This document shows positions 22,362 to 28,907 of a stretch of 42,431 nt of DNA, piece by piece. The position numbers and the translations under genes are program-made. Under the pieces are notes generated by a model. That model made no database searches. It was not told the DNA's origin and saw only the letters and a list, made by a program, of their open reading frames with translations. The stretch's first letter is position 1. Each line of letters starts with the position of its first letter. The DNA is taken from IMG/VR virus record IMGVR_UViG_3300044971_000698, positions 1 to 42,431 of that record; one strand, given 5' to 3'. This DNA is from a virus.

Positions 22362-23015
22362 TTACTCACCCTTCGATTCACCCACTAGCAAAGCTCGCGT
22401 AGCATCAGCCCCGTGTGCTAGGTAGTAGTCGTTGATATCCATACCTGGAGGCAATGTTACTATCTGTGAGTTAAGAATCTCAGAGGCGACACGCTTGCTG
22501 AACTCAGCTCCAGGGTTAGTGCCATCTTCCTTAATATCATTGTCTCCCACTATAAATACTGTGTCATAGCCGGTAAATAACTTAGCAAAGTGTGGCTTCC
22601 AAGCCTGCACTCCTGGTATTCCAACGGCTGGTATACCCAGTACCCCGCTAGTAATGACTGTATCTAACTCACCTTCGCAGACCACAATGTGTGGTGACAT
22701 AATCAAAGTATCTTTAACGTTATAGAGGTGAGCCTTCTGCCCCGTAGGGCTACTGTACTTAGGCTTACCATCATCTAACCTACGGAACTTGAAGCCAACG
22801 CACATATCGAGTGCGGTCATATAGGGAATGGAGATCCATCCCTCGTACATCTCGTGTCCGTTAATAGGATCAGTGATAGTTCCTAGTTCAAAGCGTGAGG
22901 CTACCTCTTCAGATATCCCACGTTCTGCTAGGACGACGAGAGCCTCTGGACTTATCTCCTGTGCGTATCGCAGTGCCGCTTCCTTCAGCAATTTCGATTG
23001 CACGTTTGAGGCCAT
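22362..23015 (-). CDS. DNA primase, Toprim catalytic part
   Basis: 217 residues. Makes RNA primers for replication. Toprim motif IVVCEGELD at residues 110-118 (E114 catalytic) and FIVGDND at 154-160 (the DxD). An N-terminal region (about 1-60) with ISEEVASRFELG resembles the DnaG RNAP-basal start. The zinc domain is on the preceding gene, so the primase is split. It overlaps that gene by 107 bases in another frame. Confidence 0.82.
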   Translation of the reverse strand: MASNVQSKLLKEAALRYAQEISPEALVVLAERGISEEVASRFELGTITDPINGHEMYEGWISIPYMTALDMCVGFKFRRLDDGKPKYSSPTGQKAHLYNVKDTLIMSPHIVVCEGELDTVITSGVLGIPAVGIPGVQAWKPHFAKLFTGYDTVFIVGDNDIKEDGTNPGAEFSKRVASEILNSQIVTLPPGMDINDYYLAHGADATRALLVGESKGE

Positions 23016-23292
23016 CCTTAAACTCCAAGTTCTCTAGTATGCAGACTATGTTGACTGCGTTGCCACCCTTACCGCAGGTGTGGCAGAAATATAAGTTATC
23101 TATTGTGTTGATAACGGCAGACCTGCGTGAGTCAGTATGCAAGGCGCATCGAACTGATACTGCCCTACCTTCACGTACTTCCCCGCCATAGTGGGCAATG
23201 ATTGCTGATATGGGTACTGCTTTTGCTAAGGCTGAACCTTTTGGACTACCTGCTTTACGAATCCTGGACCAGTCTTGTGCTGACATACGCAT
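22909..23292 (-). CDS. DNA primase, CHC2 zinc-finger part
   Basis: 127 residues. Zinc ligands C49, H52, C70 and C73 in VRCALHTDSR...NLYFCHTCGKGGNAVNIV are the DnaG CHC2 signature, which helps choose primer start sites. A helix with LKRAIEIAEGSG follows, then a basic tail encoded in the overlap with the Toprim gene. The start overlaps the small zinc protein upstream by 67 bases. Together with 22362-23015 it reconstitutes a primase. Confidence 0.82.
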   Translation of the reverse strand: MRMSAQDWSRIRKAGSPKGSALAKAVPISAIIAHYGGEVREGRAVSVRCALHTDSRRSAVINTIDNLYFCHTCGKGGNAVNIVCILENLEFKDGLKRAIEIAEGSGTAIRTGDKSRGSRRPSRTWDI

Positions 23293-23381
23293 CCTTCACA
23301 CTTCTCGTGCCAATGTGTAGCACGCTTGAGATGGTTTAGTGAGTTCTCCTCACCTGCCTTCAGACAGTTCTCGCAGATCAT
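23226..23381 (-). CDS. Small CxxC zinc protein, 51 aa
   Basis: CENC near residue 3 and CEGCVCQH near residues 28-35, with two His between. I recall similar small proteins, with a C-x2-C-x-CQHK end, in other actinophages. The ATG overlaps the upstream stop (ATGA). The C-terminal 22 codons lie over the primase start in another frame. Confidence 0.6.
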   Translation of the reverse strand: MICENCLKAGEENSLNHLKRATHWHEKCEGCVCQHKTGPGFVKQVVQKVQP

Positions 23382-23629
23382 TTTTCTACTTCTTCTTCTG
23401 GTAGGTACTCTTCTGTTGCAACCTCAGCATCAGCTTCCTTGATTGCTTCTTCGAGTACTTCTTCTACTTTAGATACGTTCGGATCTACTGGACCCGTTGT
23501 TGTACTGATAATTCCTTGTGGTACTGGCATTGTAGTTACCACCTTTCCCCATCTCTGGGCTTGAGTTATAGGTTTACCACGTTGTGCGGTACGCCTTCTA
23601 CGCTTGAGAGGTCTAATAGCAATAGCCAT
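23378..23629 (-). CDS. Hypothetical protein with basic head and acidic tail, 83 aa
   Basis: Residues 1-30 are strongly basic (LKRRRRTAQRGK), the middle is Thr/Val/Pro-rich, and residues 50-83 are almost all Glu, Ala and Val. This polarity suits a disordered adaptor binding nucleic acid at one end. TAATG start overlap behind GGAGAGAAAC. No family recognised. Confidence 0.6.
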   Translation of the reverse strand: MAIAIRPLKRRRRTAQRGKPITQAQRWGKVVTTMPVPQGIISTTTGPVDPNVSKVEEVLEEAIKEADAEVATEEYLPEEEVEK

Positions 23630-23982
23630 TAGTTTCTCTCCTTTAACCATTGTGATAGGTCCTGTATGACCCACGACTTTTCTATACCGGAGTTGCGACG
23701 CTTAACTATGACGTAATGCAGTGGCACTTCCCCAATACCACGAGCCTTAGCATAATTAAGCGCCTCAACTTCGGCTTCGGCCCAGAACTCTGGTAAGGAC
23801 AGGGCCTTTCTATTCTTGAGTTCTAGTATGTAAGTCTTTCCCGCGACCACGCACACTAGATCTCCTTCATCCTTACTGCCAGCCTTGGTTAATCTTTCTG
23901 CAAGAACACCAGGGATTGACCGTAAGAATTTCATTACATCAGTCTCGAACTGAGCACCTTTGCGCCCGTTAGGGTTTGCCAT
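23629..23982 (-). CDS. PD-(D/E)XK nuclease (VRR-NUC/Holliday-resolvase-like)
   Basis: 117 residues. RKGAQFETDVMKFLRS helix with an acidic residue, then DEGDLVC (D41) and YILELKNRK (E54-x-K56): the standard nuclease triad in a single domain of the archaeal-Hjc/VRR-NUC kind. It could resolve branched replication or packaging intermediates. I chose the ATG at 23982 (MANPNGRKG), inside the end of the previous gene. Confidence 0.72.
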   Translation of the reverse strand: MANPNGRKGAQFETDVMKFLRSIPGVLAERLTKAGSKDEGDLVCVVAGKTYILELKNRKALSLPEFWAEAEVEALNYAKARGIGEVPLHYVIVKRRNSGIEKSWVIQDLSQWLKERN

Positions 23983-24136
23983 CAGAACCCGTATCGTAGA
24001 CTGCTTTACCGTTCTCATCGGTAGTTACTTTCAAAATCTTTAGATCTATTAGAACCAAGATAAGGTTACGCATATCGTTACGCAACTGGTTGATTTCATT
24101 CTTTAGGTACTGAATCTCAGTTTGCTGCTTCGACAT
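23969..24136 (-). CDS. Coiled-coil microprotein, 55 aa
   Basis: One heptad-like helix (residues 4-38: LKNEINQLRNDMRNLILVLID) and a polar tail. The ATG at 24136 follows AGGAGCTTAC. It overlaps the ATPase gene by 20 bases and the nuclease gene by 14. Possibly an oligomerisation partner of the neighbouring replication proteins. Confidence 0.6.
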   Translation of the reverse strand: MSKQQTEIQYLKNEINQLRNDMRNLILVLIDLKILKVTTDENGKAVYDTGSDGKP

Positions 24137-24977
24137 TGTAAGCTCCTCCATAACCATAACGTTGATCCTTGGCGAACATACTACCCCAGACCGGATCATC
24201 TGTGATCTGACAAGCTGCATAGTTCACGTAAAGGTTTGCATACCGTGAAGCGTCTGCTGTGTGTGGCCCAAAGCGGTTCTTCACGGCAGCAACCTTTAAG
24301 ATCGCTTGGTTCGGATCGTACCCAAGCGTGAGTATGAGGCTGGGCAACTGGCTAACCTTACCGTGTATAGCGCGACGTGCTGGTGGGTTAGTAGGATTAC
24401 CGTACTCCGATTGTTCTGACACGTGGTGTAATACCAAGACACAAGCCTCAGTCTTACGAGCCATATCGTGTAGTTCCATCATAATTGCACGCAGACCTGC
24501 CCATTCATTATCAGTTTCTGCTGCAACGTTCATTAAATTATCTATGACAATTAACTCTGGAGCTATGCCATAGAGTTCCACATAAGCCTTGATCTCTAGT
24601 TCAATATCATCTAGGGATGGGCTTGAATCGAATACCCACTTGATGTGACCTAAGTTCACAAAGTGGTTATCGTAATGGTGTGTGTTTTGTGCAAGGTTAG
24701 ACTCAACAGATAACTGTTGGTGTCCTGATAGGTGAGAGGCAGCTCTCATCATCACAGTAGTAGTGTCTGTATCTGCTGAAAAGAATAAAGTAGGAACTTT
24801 CGACTTGATCGCATAGACCAAAGCGAACATAGATTTACCGGCGTTAGGTGCTGCTGCAACCATACAGACTTGCCCACGTCGGAACTTGATCTGCTCACTG
24901 GCTAGTGGCTTCCACACGTCCGGTAGTGGTGTTGCTTTGGTAAGCACCCCACCCCAAGCACGTGATAGATCAAGCAC
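24117..24977 (-). CDS. RecA-fold ATPase, DnaB-like replicative helicase
   Basis: 286 residues. Walker A AAAPNAGKS at 41-49, a catalytic-Glu equivalent region SADTDTTTVMMR near 68-78, Walker B ELIVIDN at 141-147, and VLVLHH with a downstream RAIHGKVSQLPSLIL. The layout is that of DnaB C-terminal or RepA/AAA_25 helicases without an N-terminal primase-binding domain. It probably unwinds DNA at the fork with the split primase. The start overlaps the WhiB gene by 8 bases. Confidence 0.8.
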   Translation of the reverse strand: MLDLSRAWGGVLTKATPLPDVWKPLASEQIKFRRGQVCMVAAAPNAGKSMFALVYAIKSKVPTLFFSADTDTTTVMMRAASHLSGHQQLSVESNLAQNTHHYDNHFVNLGHIKWVFDSSPSLDDIELEIKAYVELYGIAPELIVIDNLMNVAAETDNEWAGLRAIMMELHDMARKTEACVLVLHHVSEQSEYGNPTNPPARRAIHGKVSQLPSLILTLGYDPNQAILKVAAVKNRFGPHTADASRYANLYVNYAACQITDDPVWGSMFAKDQRYGYGGAYNVEAAN

Positions 24978-25236
24978 TCTTCTCCTCCTTCAATGTAATT
25001 CTTCTCTGCCTACGAATAACCCTTCGATTACTCTCAGTCAATCCACCCCAGATACCGAAGCCTTCGTTCTGTATTCCCCACTCAGCACATTCTGCTTGGT
25101 GAGTACACTGCCTACAGATTGATTGAGCCATAAGCATTTCGGTACTGTTGCTAATCCCGCCTTCCCTTTCAGGAAACCAGAAGTCGCCCCCCACACTTGC
25201 ACACAATGGAGCCTCGTACTTAGCAGGCTCTCTCAT
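24970..25236 (-). CDS. WhiB-family transcription factor
   Basis: 88 residues. Four Cys (C12, C41, C44, C50) are spaced to hold a [4Fe-4S] cluster, followed by the GIWGG turn (61-65) and a basic DNA-binding tail (RRVIRRQRR). WhiB proteins bind the actinobacterial sigma factor and are confined to Actinomycetota and their phages, so this fixes the host phylum. Phage copies, such as that of mycobacteriophage TM4, can down-regulate host WhiB and block superinfection. Confidence 0.93.
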   Translation of the reverse strand: MREPAKYEAPLCASVGGDFWFPEREGGISNSTEMLMAQSICRQCTHQAECAEWGIQNEGFGIWGGLTESNRRVIRRQRRITLKEEKSA

Positions 25237-25611
25237 TTAGCGCATAAAGATAGGGTCGCACTTGTCTACTGCACCCTTTGGTGCAGAACACATATGCGCT
25301 CTCCAAGGTCCTCGCTGTGATACGCCTTCACGGTAAGCCATCGGTCCGTGCTTACATACTGGCGCGTCCCCTGATACTTGTGTAGCTCCTGGAAATGCTT
25401 GGGTAACGGCGGCTAGACCATTAGAGGTGGGAGCCGATTGGCTTTGCCCGCCGCCAAACTCTTTTCCCGTTGACTTGATGAGACTTGCAACCATACCTAG
25501 ATCTGCAAGACCTGTCTCAAGATCCTTCACATCTGTTGCATAAAGATTGATAAGTGTTCCATCAGCCAACTTGTAGTTAACCTGGAACTTTGTTGATTCT
25601 GGTGCTGCCAT
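25237..25611 (-). CDS. Hypothetical replication-block protein with Cys/His C-terminus, 124 aa
   Basis: The N-terminal 45 residues are beta-rich with a helix; a Gly/Ser/Gln linker follows; the C-terminus has CKHGPMAYREGVSQRGPW, then MCSAPKGAVDKCDPIF, a probable zinc site. The C-terminal module resembles one seen beside Cas4-like nucleases in other phages. Single-stranded DNA binding is possible but unproven. Abuts both neighbours. Confidence 0.6.
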   Translation of the reverse strand: MAAPESTKFQVNYKLADGTLINLYATDVKDLETGLADLGMVASLIKSTGKEFGGGQSQSAPTSNGLAAVTQAFPGATQVSGDAPVCKHGPMAYREGVSQRGPWRAHMCSAPKGAVDKCDPIFMR

Positions 25612-26568
25612 TTACTTGCCTCCACTTGGTTTGATATTGAGTCTTGCAGTTTCTTGTCCAACACTTACCGGAACATAACCGATAAGTTCTATTACTTTAT
25701 CTTTGTCAACTGTCTCACGACCTTTAACCTTTGTCCAGCTGATTTCTATACCACTAGGTGTTACGCCAATGGTTCCCTCGAAAGAAGTCTTGAGTGAATC
25801 TCTTTCAAATTCCATCTCTTTAATCTTTGCATCTAACTGTAGATAGTGCAGTGCGTTCTTGTCAACTTCTTCGTCCTCAATAACTACTTCACTAAGGACG
25901 ATACGTTCTTTTTTTAATCCAGTACAACCCATCATCCCTGACTCATCGTAGTACTGGCAGTAGTTCTTGCAGAAGTTAGAATCCTTTTCTGGTTCTGGTA
26001 ACTCTGTCATTGCCTTGACTTCTTCTAGCCAAGCCATAGCAGTCAGTGCGATCTCCTCAGAGTAATCCTCTGTGTGTACCTTGACGTTCTTCTCATCACC
26101 ATCACGAGCGATAGCGACAAGGTTGACTGTCTTTACTTCGTAGCCATTCTTAGATAGTAGATAGCCATAGAGCTGAACCTGCCAACGCTGTTGCGTTGAT
26201 GGAAAGTATGAAAGGTTCTTAACCTTAGAAGTTTTCCAGTCAATGACTGCTCCGGTGCTAGGGATAAATAGATCCACGTGTGCTTTCATATCACCGTGTG
26301 CAACCTCAGACTCTACAAGGTAGTCCTTGCCTTCTGGATCTAGGTGCTGGATAGCATCTTCGATTGCTGCGTGGATAGCAGTACCCATAATTGCTGCTAA
26401 CTTAGACTGGTTATCGTTGGTATGTGGTTGAGAGTTCAACCGGTACCACACCTTACGACGGCATCCACCTATCTCTGATGGACCTACCTGTGTCTGCGTA
26501 CTACGATCACGACTTGCATCTTTAGCGTGCAGTACTGATAGCAGTAATTCTTTTGGGTCTGTAATCAT
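25612..26568 (-). CDS. Cas4/RecB-like PD-(D/E)XK exonuclease
   Basis: 318 residues. Family motifs in order: C36 in GGCRRKVWY, GTAIH with H66, HVDLF with D99, VIDWKTS with D110 and K112, and QVQLYGYL (QxxxY). A later cluster C200, C204 and C215 with C36 would hold a Fe-S cluster as in Cas4/AddB nucleases. The C-terminal 90 residues are extra and charged. Likely role: DNA end resection in recombination or host-DNA degradation. No cas1, cas2 or array is nearby. TGATG-like overlap at the start. Confidence 0.82.
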   Translation of the reverse strand: MITDPKELLLSVLHAKDASRDRSTQTQVGPSEIGGCRRKVWYRLNSQPHTNDNQSKLAAIMGTAIHAAIEDAIQHLDPEGKDYLVESEVAHGDMKAHVDLFIPSTGAVIDWKTSKVKNLSYFPSTQQRWQVQLYGYLLSKNGYEVKTVNLVAIARDGDEKNVKVHTEDYSEEIALTAMAWLEEVKAMTELPEPEKDSNFCKNYCQYYDESGMMGCTGLKKERIVLSEVVIEDEEVDKNALHYLQLDAKIKEMEFERDSLKTSFEGTIGVTPSGIEISWTKVKGRETVDKDKVIELIGYVPVSVGQETARLNIKPSGGK

Positions 26569-26726
26569 TGCGGGTTCCTTACGATAAATGCAGCCTCTGG
26601 ATAGTTAGCTGCTTCCAACTGTTGTGCTATCTGCTCACGCAGTTCTATCTCCATAAAGACTGGAGCAGCAGATCTACGACCCGACTGGATCGCTTCCTCT
26701 ATTGCATACTGGATAGTCTTTTCCAT
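26565..26726 (-). CDS. Hypothetical helical microprotein, 53 aa
   Basis: A charged amphipathic product (EKTIQYAIEEAIQSGRR, then EIELREQIAQQLEAANYPE). The ATG overlaps the stop of the membrane microprotein (TGATG) and the end overlaps the nuclease start by 4 bases. No family recognised. Confidence 0.55.
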   Translation of the reverse strand: MEKTIQYAIEEAIQSGRRSAAPVFMEIELREQIAQQLEAANYPEAAFIVRNPQ

Positions 26727-26812
26727 CAGCGTTCGTCTCTACGTGTTAGCCAGTAGTCGAAAGCATAGGCTGCGACAAAACCAATTAGCAAACCGAATAA
26801 AAATTTAAGCAT
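26726..26812 (-). CDS. Single-span membrane microprotein, 28 aa
   Basis: One hydrophobic span (residues 3-17) then a short basic tail (TRRDER). GGAGAGATA lies 5 bases before the ATG. The end overlaps the next gene as TGATG. No function assignable. Confidence 0.5.
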   Translation of the reverse strand: MLKFLFGLLIGFVAAYAFDYWLTRRDER

Positions 26813-26990
26813 TATCTCTCCTTGCTATTAAAGTTGCAAAGTGCATACCATTACATAGACCTAAATAAAACTGATAATCTTCAGAAGATTTATCCTCACA
26901 AAGATCTAGGTAAGGCTTGCGCTTTTCCTCTATCTCTTGGGCAATTTCCTCACGAAGTTCTCGTAAGGAATCTTCCAATGTCTGGCTCAT
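26805..26990 (-). CDS. Hypothetical helical protein, 61 aa
   Basis: Acidic coiled-coil N-terminus (LEDSLRELREEIAQEIEEKR), then a short Cys-containing segment. It lies just after the HslV-like gene, and its end overlaps the membrane microprotein by 8 bases. It could be a partner of either; no family recognised. Confidence 0.55.
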   Translation of the reverse strand: MSQTLEDSLRELREEIAQEIEEKRKPYLDLCEDKSSEDYQFYLGLCNGMHFATLIARRDNA

Positions 26991-26992
26991 TC

Positions 26993-27550
26993 CTATCCTC
27001 TCATCTGTGTTTCTAATTGAATCGGTGGACAGGTATTGATGTCAAGAACCGACGCGATCTTTACAGCCTTTTCTGCAACCACCTTTGCGGTGAGTAACTT
27101 ATTGTAGGACTTAGCCTCCAAGGAATACAAGTACCCAAGGGCATAATTTCCACCAGAGCCAGCAGCGAATAGTCCCATCTCGCTGGCGTTAAAGGATAGA
27201 TCTCCGCCGATAGAAAACAGGTAGGCGTTAAACGATAGTAGGTAGCTGAAGTTTGTCTCCTTTGGATCTACCTCGTACCCGTTCTCCTTAAAGGCCGAGT
27301 AGATACTTGGGATGATCTTCTTACCCATAAACTCGACTGGATGGTAGGTGGGTTTATAGGTTGGTGGAGTCCAGTTGTAGGCAAGGATATCCCCAGGTCT
27401 TGAGTCACCAGTAATACCTAGTAGGTACTTGCCTACGCTGACGATCTTCGGTGTCTGTACTGAGATAATACGTTGGTCGTTATCTGTGATCTGACTATCA
27501 GCTGCAAAGACTGTGAAGTCTTTCCCTTGTATACCTACGAGTGTGGTCAT
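26993..27550 (-). CDS. Proteasome-beta/HslV-like Ntn hydrolase
   Basis: 185 residues. After Met removal the product would begin TTLVGIQGKD with Thr1 as the N-terminal nucleophile. D17 lies in AADSQ, a Lys at 34 in PKIV, GITGD near 44-48, and GSGGNYALGYL at 130-140, all at HslV/20S-beta spacing; SVLDINTC near 167 matches the C-terminal acidic site. So all active-site residues seem present, with no propeptide. No ATPase partner is encoded, so it may use a host unfoldase or act alone. First gene of the leftward block, apparently transcribed without a leader. Confidence 0.8.
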   Translation of the reverse strand: MTTLVGIQGKDFTVFAADSQITDNDQRIISVQTPKIVSVGKYLLGITGDSRPGDILAYNWTPPTYKPTYHPVEFMGKKIIPSIYSAFKENGYEVDPKETNFSYLLSFNAYLFSIGGDLSFNASEMGLFAAGSGGNYALGYLYSLEAKSYNKLLTAKVVAEKAVKIASVLDINTCPPIQLETQMRG

Positions 27551-27557
27551 AAGGTGG

Positions 27558-27566
27558 AGTATATCA
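27558..27566 (-). promoter_or_regulatory. Extended -10 promoter, leaderless start of HslV-like gene
   Basis: Read on the minus strand this is TGATATACT, a TGnTATACT extended -10 box. Its end is 7 bases before the ATG, so transcription would begin at or next to the start codon. No Shine-Dalgarno is present. Leaderless mRNAs are common in Actinobacteria. No clear -35 box. Confidence 0.55.
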
Positions 27567-27636
27567 CACGGCGTGTCTTACTCTTCGTGGTGGGTTGGGA
27601 ATGTACAATATGAGCCGTAAGGCGAATAACGGTAAG

Positions 27637-27679
27637 CGGCCCTTATCAGGGCCGAGGCGAAGCCGAGAGGCGACTGACC
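27637..27679 (+). other. Leader hairpin with GGCGAAGCC tail
   Basis: CGGCCCT (27637-27643) pairs perfectly with AGGGCCG (27648-27654) around a 4-base loop, followed by a GC-rich GAAGCC-containing tail. It lies upstream of the lone rightward gene here. A similar hairpin plus tail lies at 13552-13588 in the other divergent gap. Confidence 0.4.
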
Positions 27680-27702
27680 ATAGGAAGGAGCCGTGCCAGA
27701 CA

Positions 27703-27954
27703 ATGCTGCTCCGTCTACTCTCCCTGCAAAAATACTTAGCCAAGCATAGAGCCTACGATACCATTCCTGAGCCTTACGGGGCCGATCTGAGGGCTTTAGG
27801 CCCTGTCCACGCCTGTACTTGTGGCTGTACTATGTTCAACATTATGGCAGCCTTTGAGGATTACGACATAGCTTGGTGGCACCTCGACGGTACCTGTGCC
27901 AACTGCGGTAACTTGGTCACAATTCCTTGTCCTGTGGACAACCCAGAGGCATAA
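27703..27954 (+). CDS. Lone rightward Cys-rich protein, 83 aa
   Basis: CTCGC near residue 36 and CANC near residue 64, with an IAWWHLDG strand between, form a likely zinc ribbon; I recall comparable proteins in other actinophages. A strong AAGGAG ends about 12 bases before the ATG at 27703. In-frame ATGs at 27595, 27601 and 27610 would put the leader hairpin inside the gene, so I prefer 27703. It is a single-gene transcript opposite the HslV-like gene. Function unknown. Confidence 0.6.
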   Translation: MLLRLLSLQKYLAKHRAYDTIPEPYGADLRALGPVHACTCGCTMFNIMAAFEDYDIAWWHLDGTCANCGNLVTIPCPVDNPEA

Positions 27955-27960
27955 TTATAT

Positions 27961-27989
27961 TTGTGCTACATTTTTTTAATTGTGCTACA
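27961..27989. repeat. Two direct repeats of TTGTGCTACA
   Basis: TTGTGCTACA at 27961-27970 and 27980-27989, separated by TTTTTTTAA, so the repeat starts are 19 bases apart, about two helical turns. It lies between the convergent ends of the lone rightward gene and the lysis operon. It may be a protein-binding site. Confidence 0.5.
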
Positions 27990-27994
27990 AATGC

Positions 27995-28037
27995 AAAAAG
28001 AAGCCCCCCACCCAGGATTTCTCCTGAGCAGGGGGCT
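27995..28037 (-). terminator. Rho-independent terminator of the late block
   Basis: On the minus strand, AGCCCCC pairs with GGGGGCT (28031-28037 with 28002-28008), with an inner CAGGA/TCCTG stem, followed by a T-run (CTTTTTG, 27994-28000). It lies about 25 bases after the holin stop. It is the clearest terminator in the genome and marks the end of the late transcript. Confidence 0.88.
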
Positions 28038-28060
28038 GTTGCCTCGCGCTTATGGGTTAA

Positions 28061-28255
28061 TTACTTAGACCCACGACCAAACTCTGATGCCTTTGGGTCT
28101 AGTGCCTTGAGCAATGGACCTGCAATAGCAGCGATACCTGCTGTTGCTAGGGCTTTTGGATCTGTCACTCCGGCAAGGTATAGCGCAATTACTGACGCTA
28201 CTCCTGCACGAAGATATGTTGCGAGCATTGATTTCATCTTTGCATTGATTTTCAT
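28061..28255 (-). CDS. Holin-like membrane protein, 64 aa
   Basis: Two hydrophobic segments (about residues 17-29 and 36-51) around a TDPKA turn, with charged ends; this matches short actinophage holins that permeabilise the membrane so endolysin can act. Last gene before the late terminator and directly after the endolysin. The start overlaps the endolysin stop (ATGA-type). No signal peptide. Confidence 0.75.
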   Translation of the reverse strand: MKINAKMKSMLATYLRAGVASVIALYLAGVTDPKALATAGIAAIAGPLLKALDPKASEFGRGSK

Positions 28256-28707
28256 TTATTCTCTTTCTTCTTAGGTAAAGGCTTAGGGAAGTTAGCCTTT
28301 ACTTTGTTGATAGCCTTTGGCTGGGGCAGCCAAGGGAACCAAGGCGAGGTGTCGTTGCCGCACTCTTCCTTGATAGAAATATGTAGGTGCTTGTTATGTG
28401 GGTTGCTACCGGTGTATTCCTTGTTGCCATTCTTAACAGACCAGATCTTGCCCTTAAAGATTAAGTACTTCACACGTGGATCTGATTGCAGTTTAATAAA
28501 AGCAAATGCACAGTCAACGCCTCTTACTGGATCGTGTGTAATATCTACAGCAAAGCCTGAGTTGTGGTCTGAGTTAGGGTTCTGATGTACGTGTGCTGCG
28601 CTAGGCAGTAGCCCATCTGATGCTTTCTTTCGCTTAGGAAAGTGTGCAGTTGCTTGACGTAGAGCTGCGATAGCAGCAGGGGTAGCCTTCTTTGCTAATG
28701 GGATCAT
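28252..28707 (-). CDS. Endolysin, M15-type peptidoglycan peptidase
   Basis: 151 residues. SDHNSGFAVDI gives the M15 HxxGxAxD signature (H48, D55), and PHNKHLHISI supplies the third zinc ligand (H109) and nearby base. By family it cuts D-Ala-containing peptide cross-links. No separate cell-wall-binding domain: the C-terminus is a short Lys/Pro-rich tail. It overlaps holin-type genes on both sides by 4 bases. Confidence 0.85.
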   Translation of the reverse strand: MIPLAKKATPAAIAALRQATAHFPKRKKASDGLLPSAAHVHQNPNSDHNSGFAVDITHDPVRGVDCAFAFIKLQSDPRVKYLIFKGKIWSVKNGNKEYTGSNPHNKHLHISIKEECGNDTSPWFPWLPQPKAINKVKANFPKPLPKKKENK

Positions 28708-28907
28708 AGTTCCTTCTTCTGTATAAGGATCTGGTAGAGGATCTCTACCTTCTCTTCTAAACGGGTGACTGAATCCTTGAGCGAACTACCTGAGTTAGGC
28801 TTGAGTTCATTGAGATAATGCTTGACCAACCAGCGTACTGCTGTGGCAAATCCACCAACGATGGTCATTACAGATACAGCAATAGCTGCATAGTCTTGTG
28901 CGGTCAA
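28704..28907 (-). CDS. Membrane-anchored lysis-cassette protein, 67 aa
   Basis: N-terminal hydrophobic span (about residues 6-24), then a polar linker and a C-terminal coiled coil (VTRLEEKVEILYQILI). This XhlA/second-holin plan suits a partner of the holin. It overlaps the tail gene upstream and the endolysin downstream by 4 bases each. Confidence 0.68.
   Translation of the reverse strand: MTAQDYAAIAVSVMTIVGGFATAVRWLVKHYLNELKPNSGSSLKDSVTRLEEKVEILYQILIQKKEL

Noticed and set aside
25612-26568. CRISPR-Cas locus suggested by a Cas4-like gene
   Set aside because: No cas1, cas2, effector or repeat array; such nucleases are common phage recombination genes.
27961-27989. attP site for integration
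   Set aside because: No integrase, excisionase or repressor recognised anywhere; a regulatory repeat is more likely.
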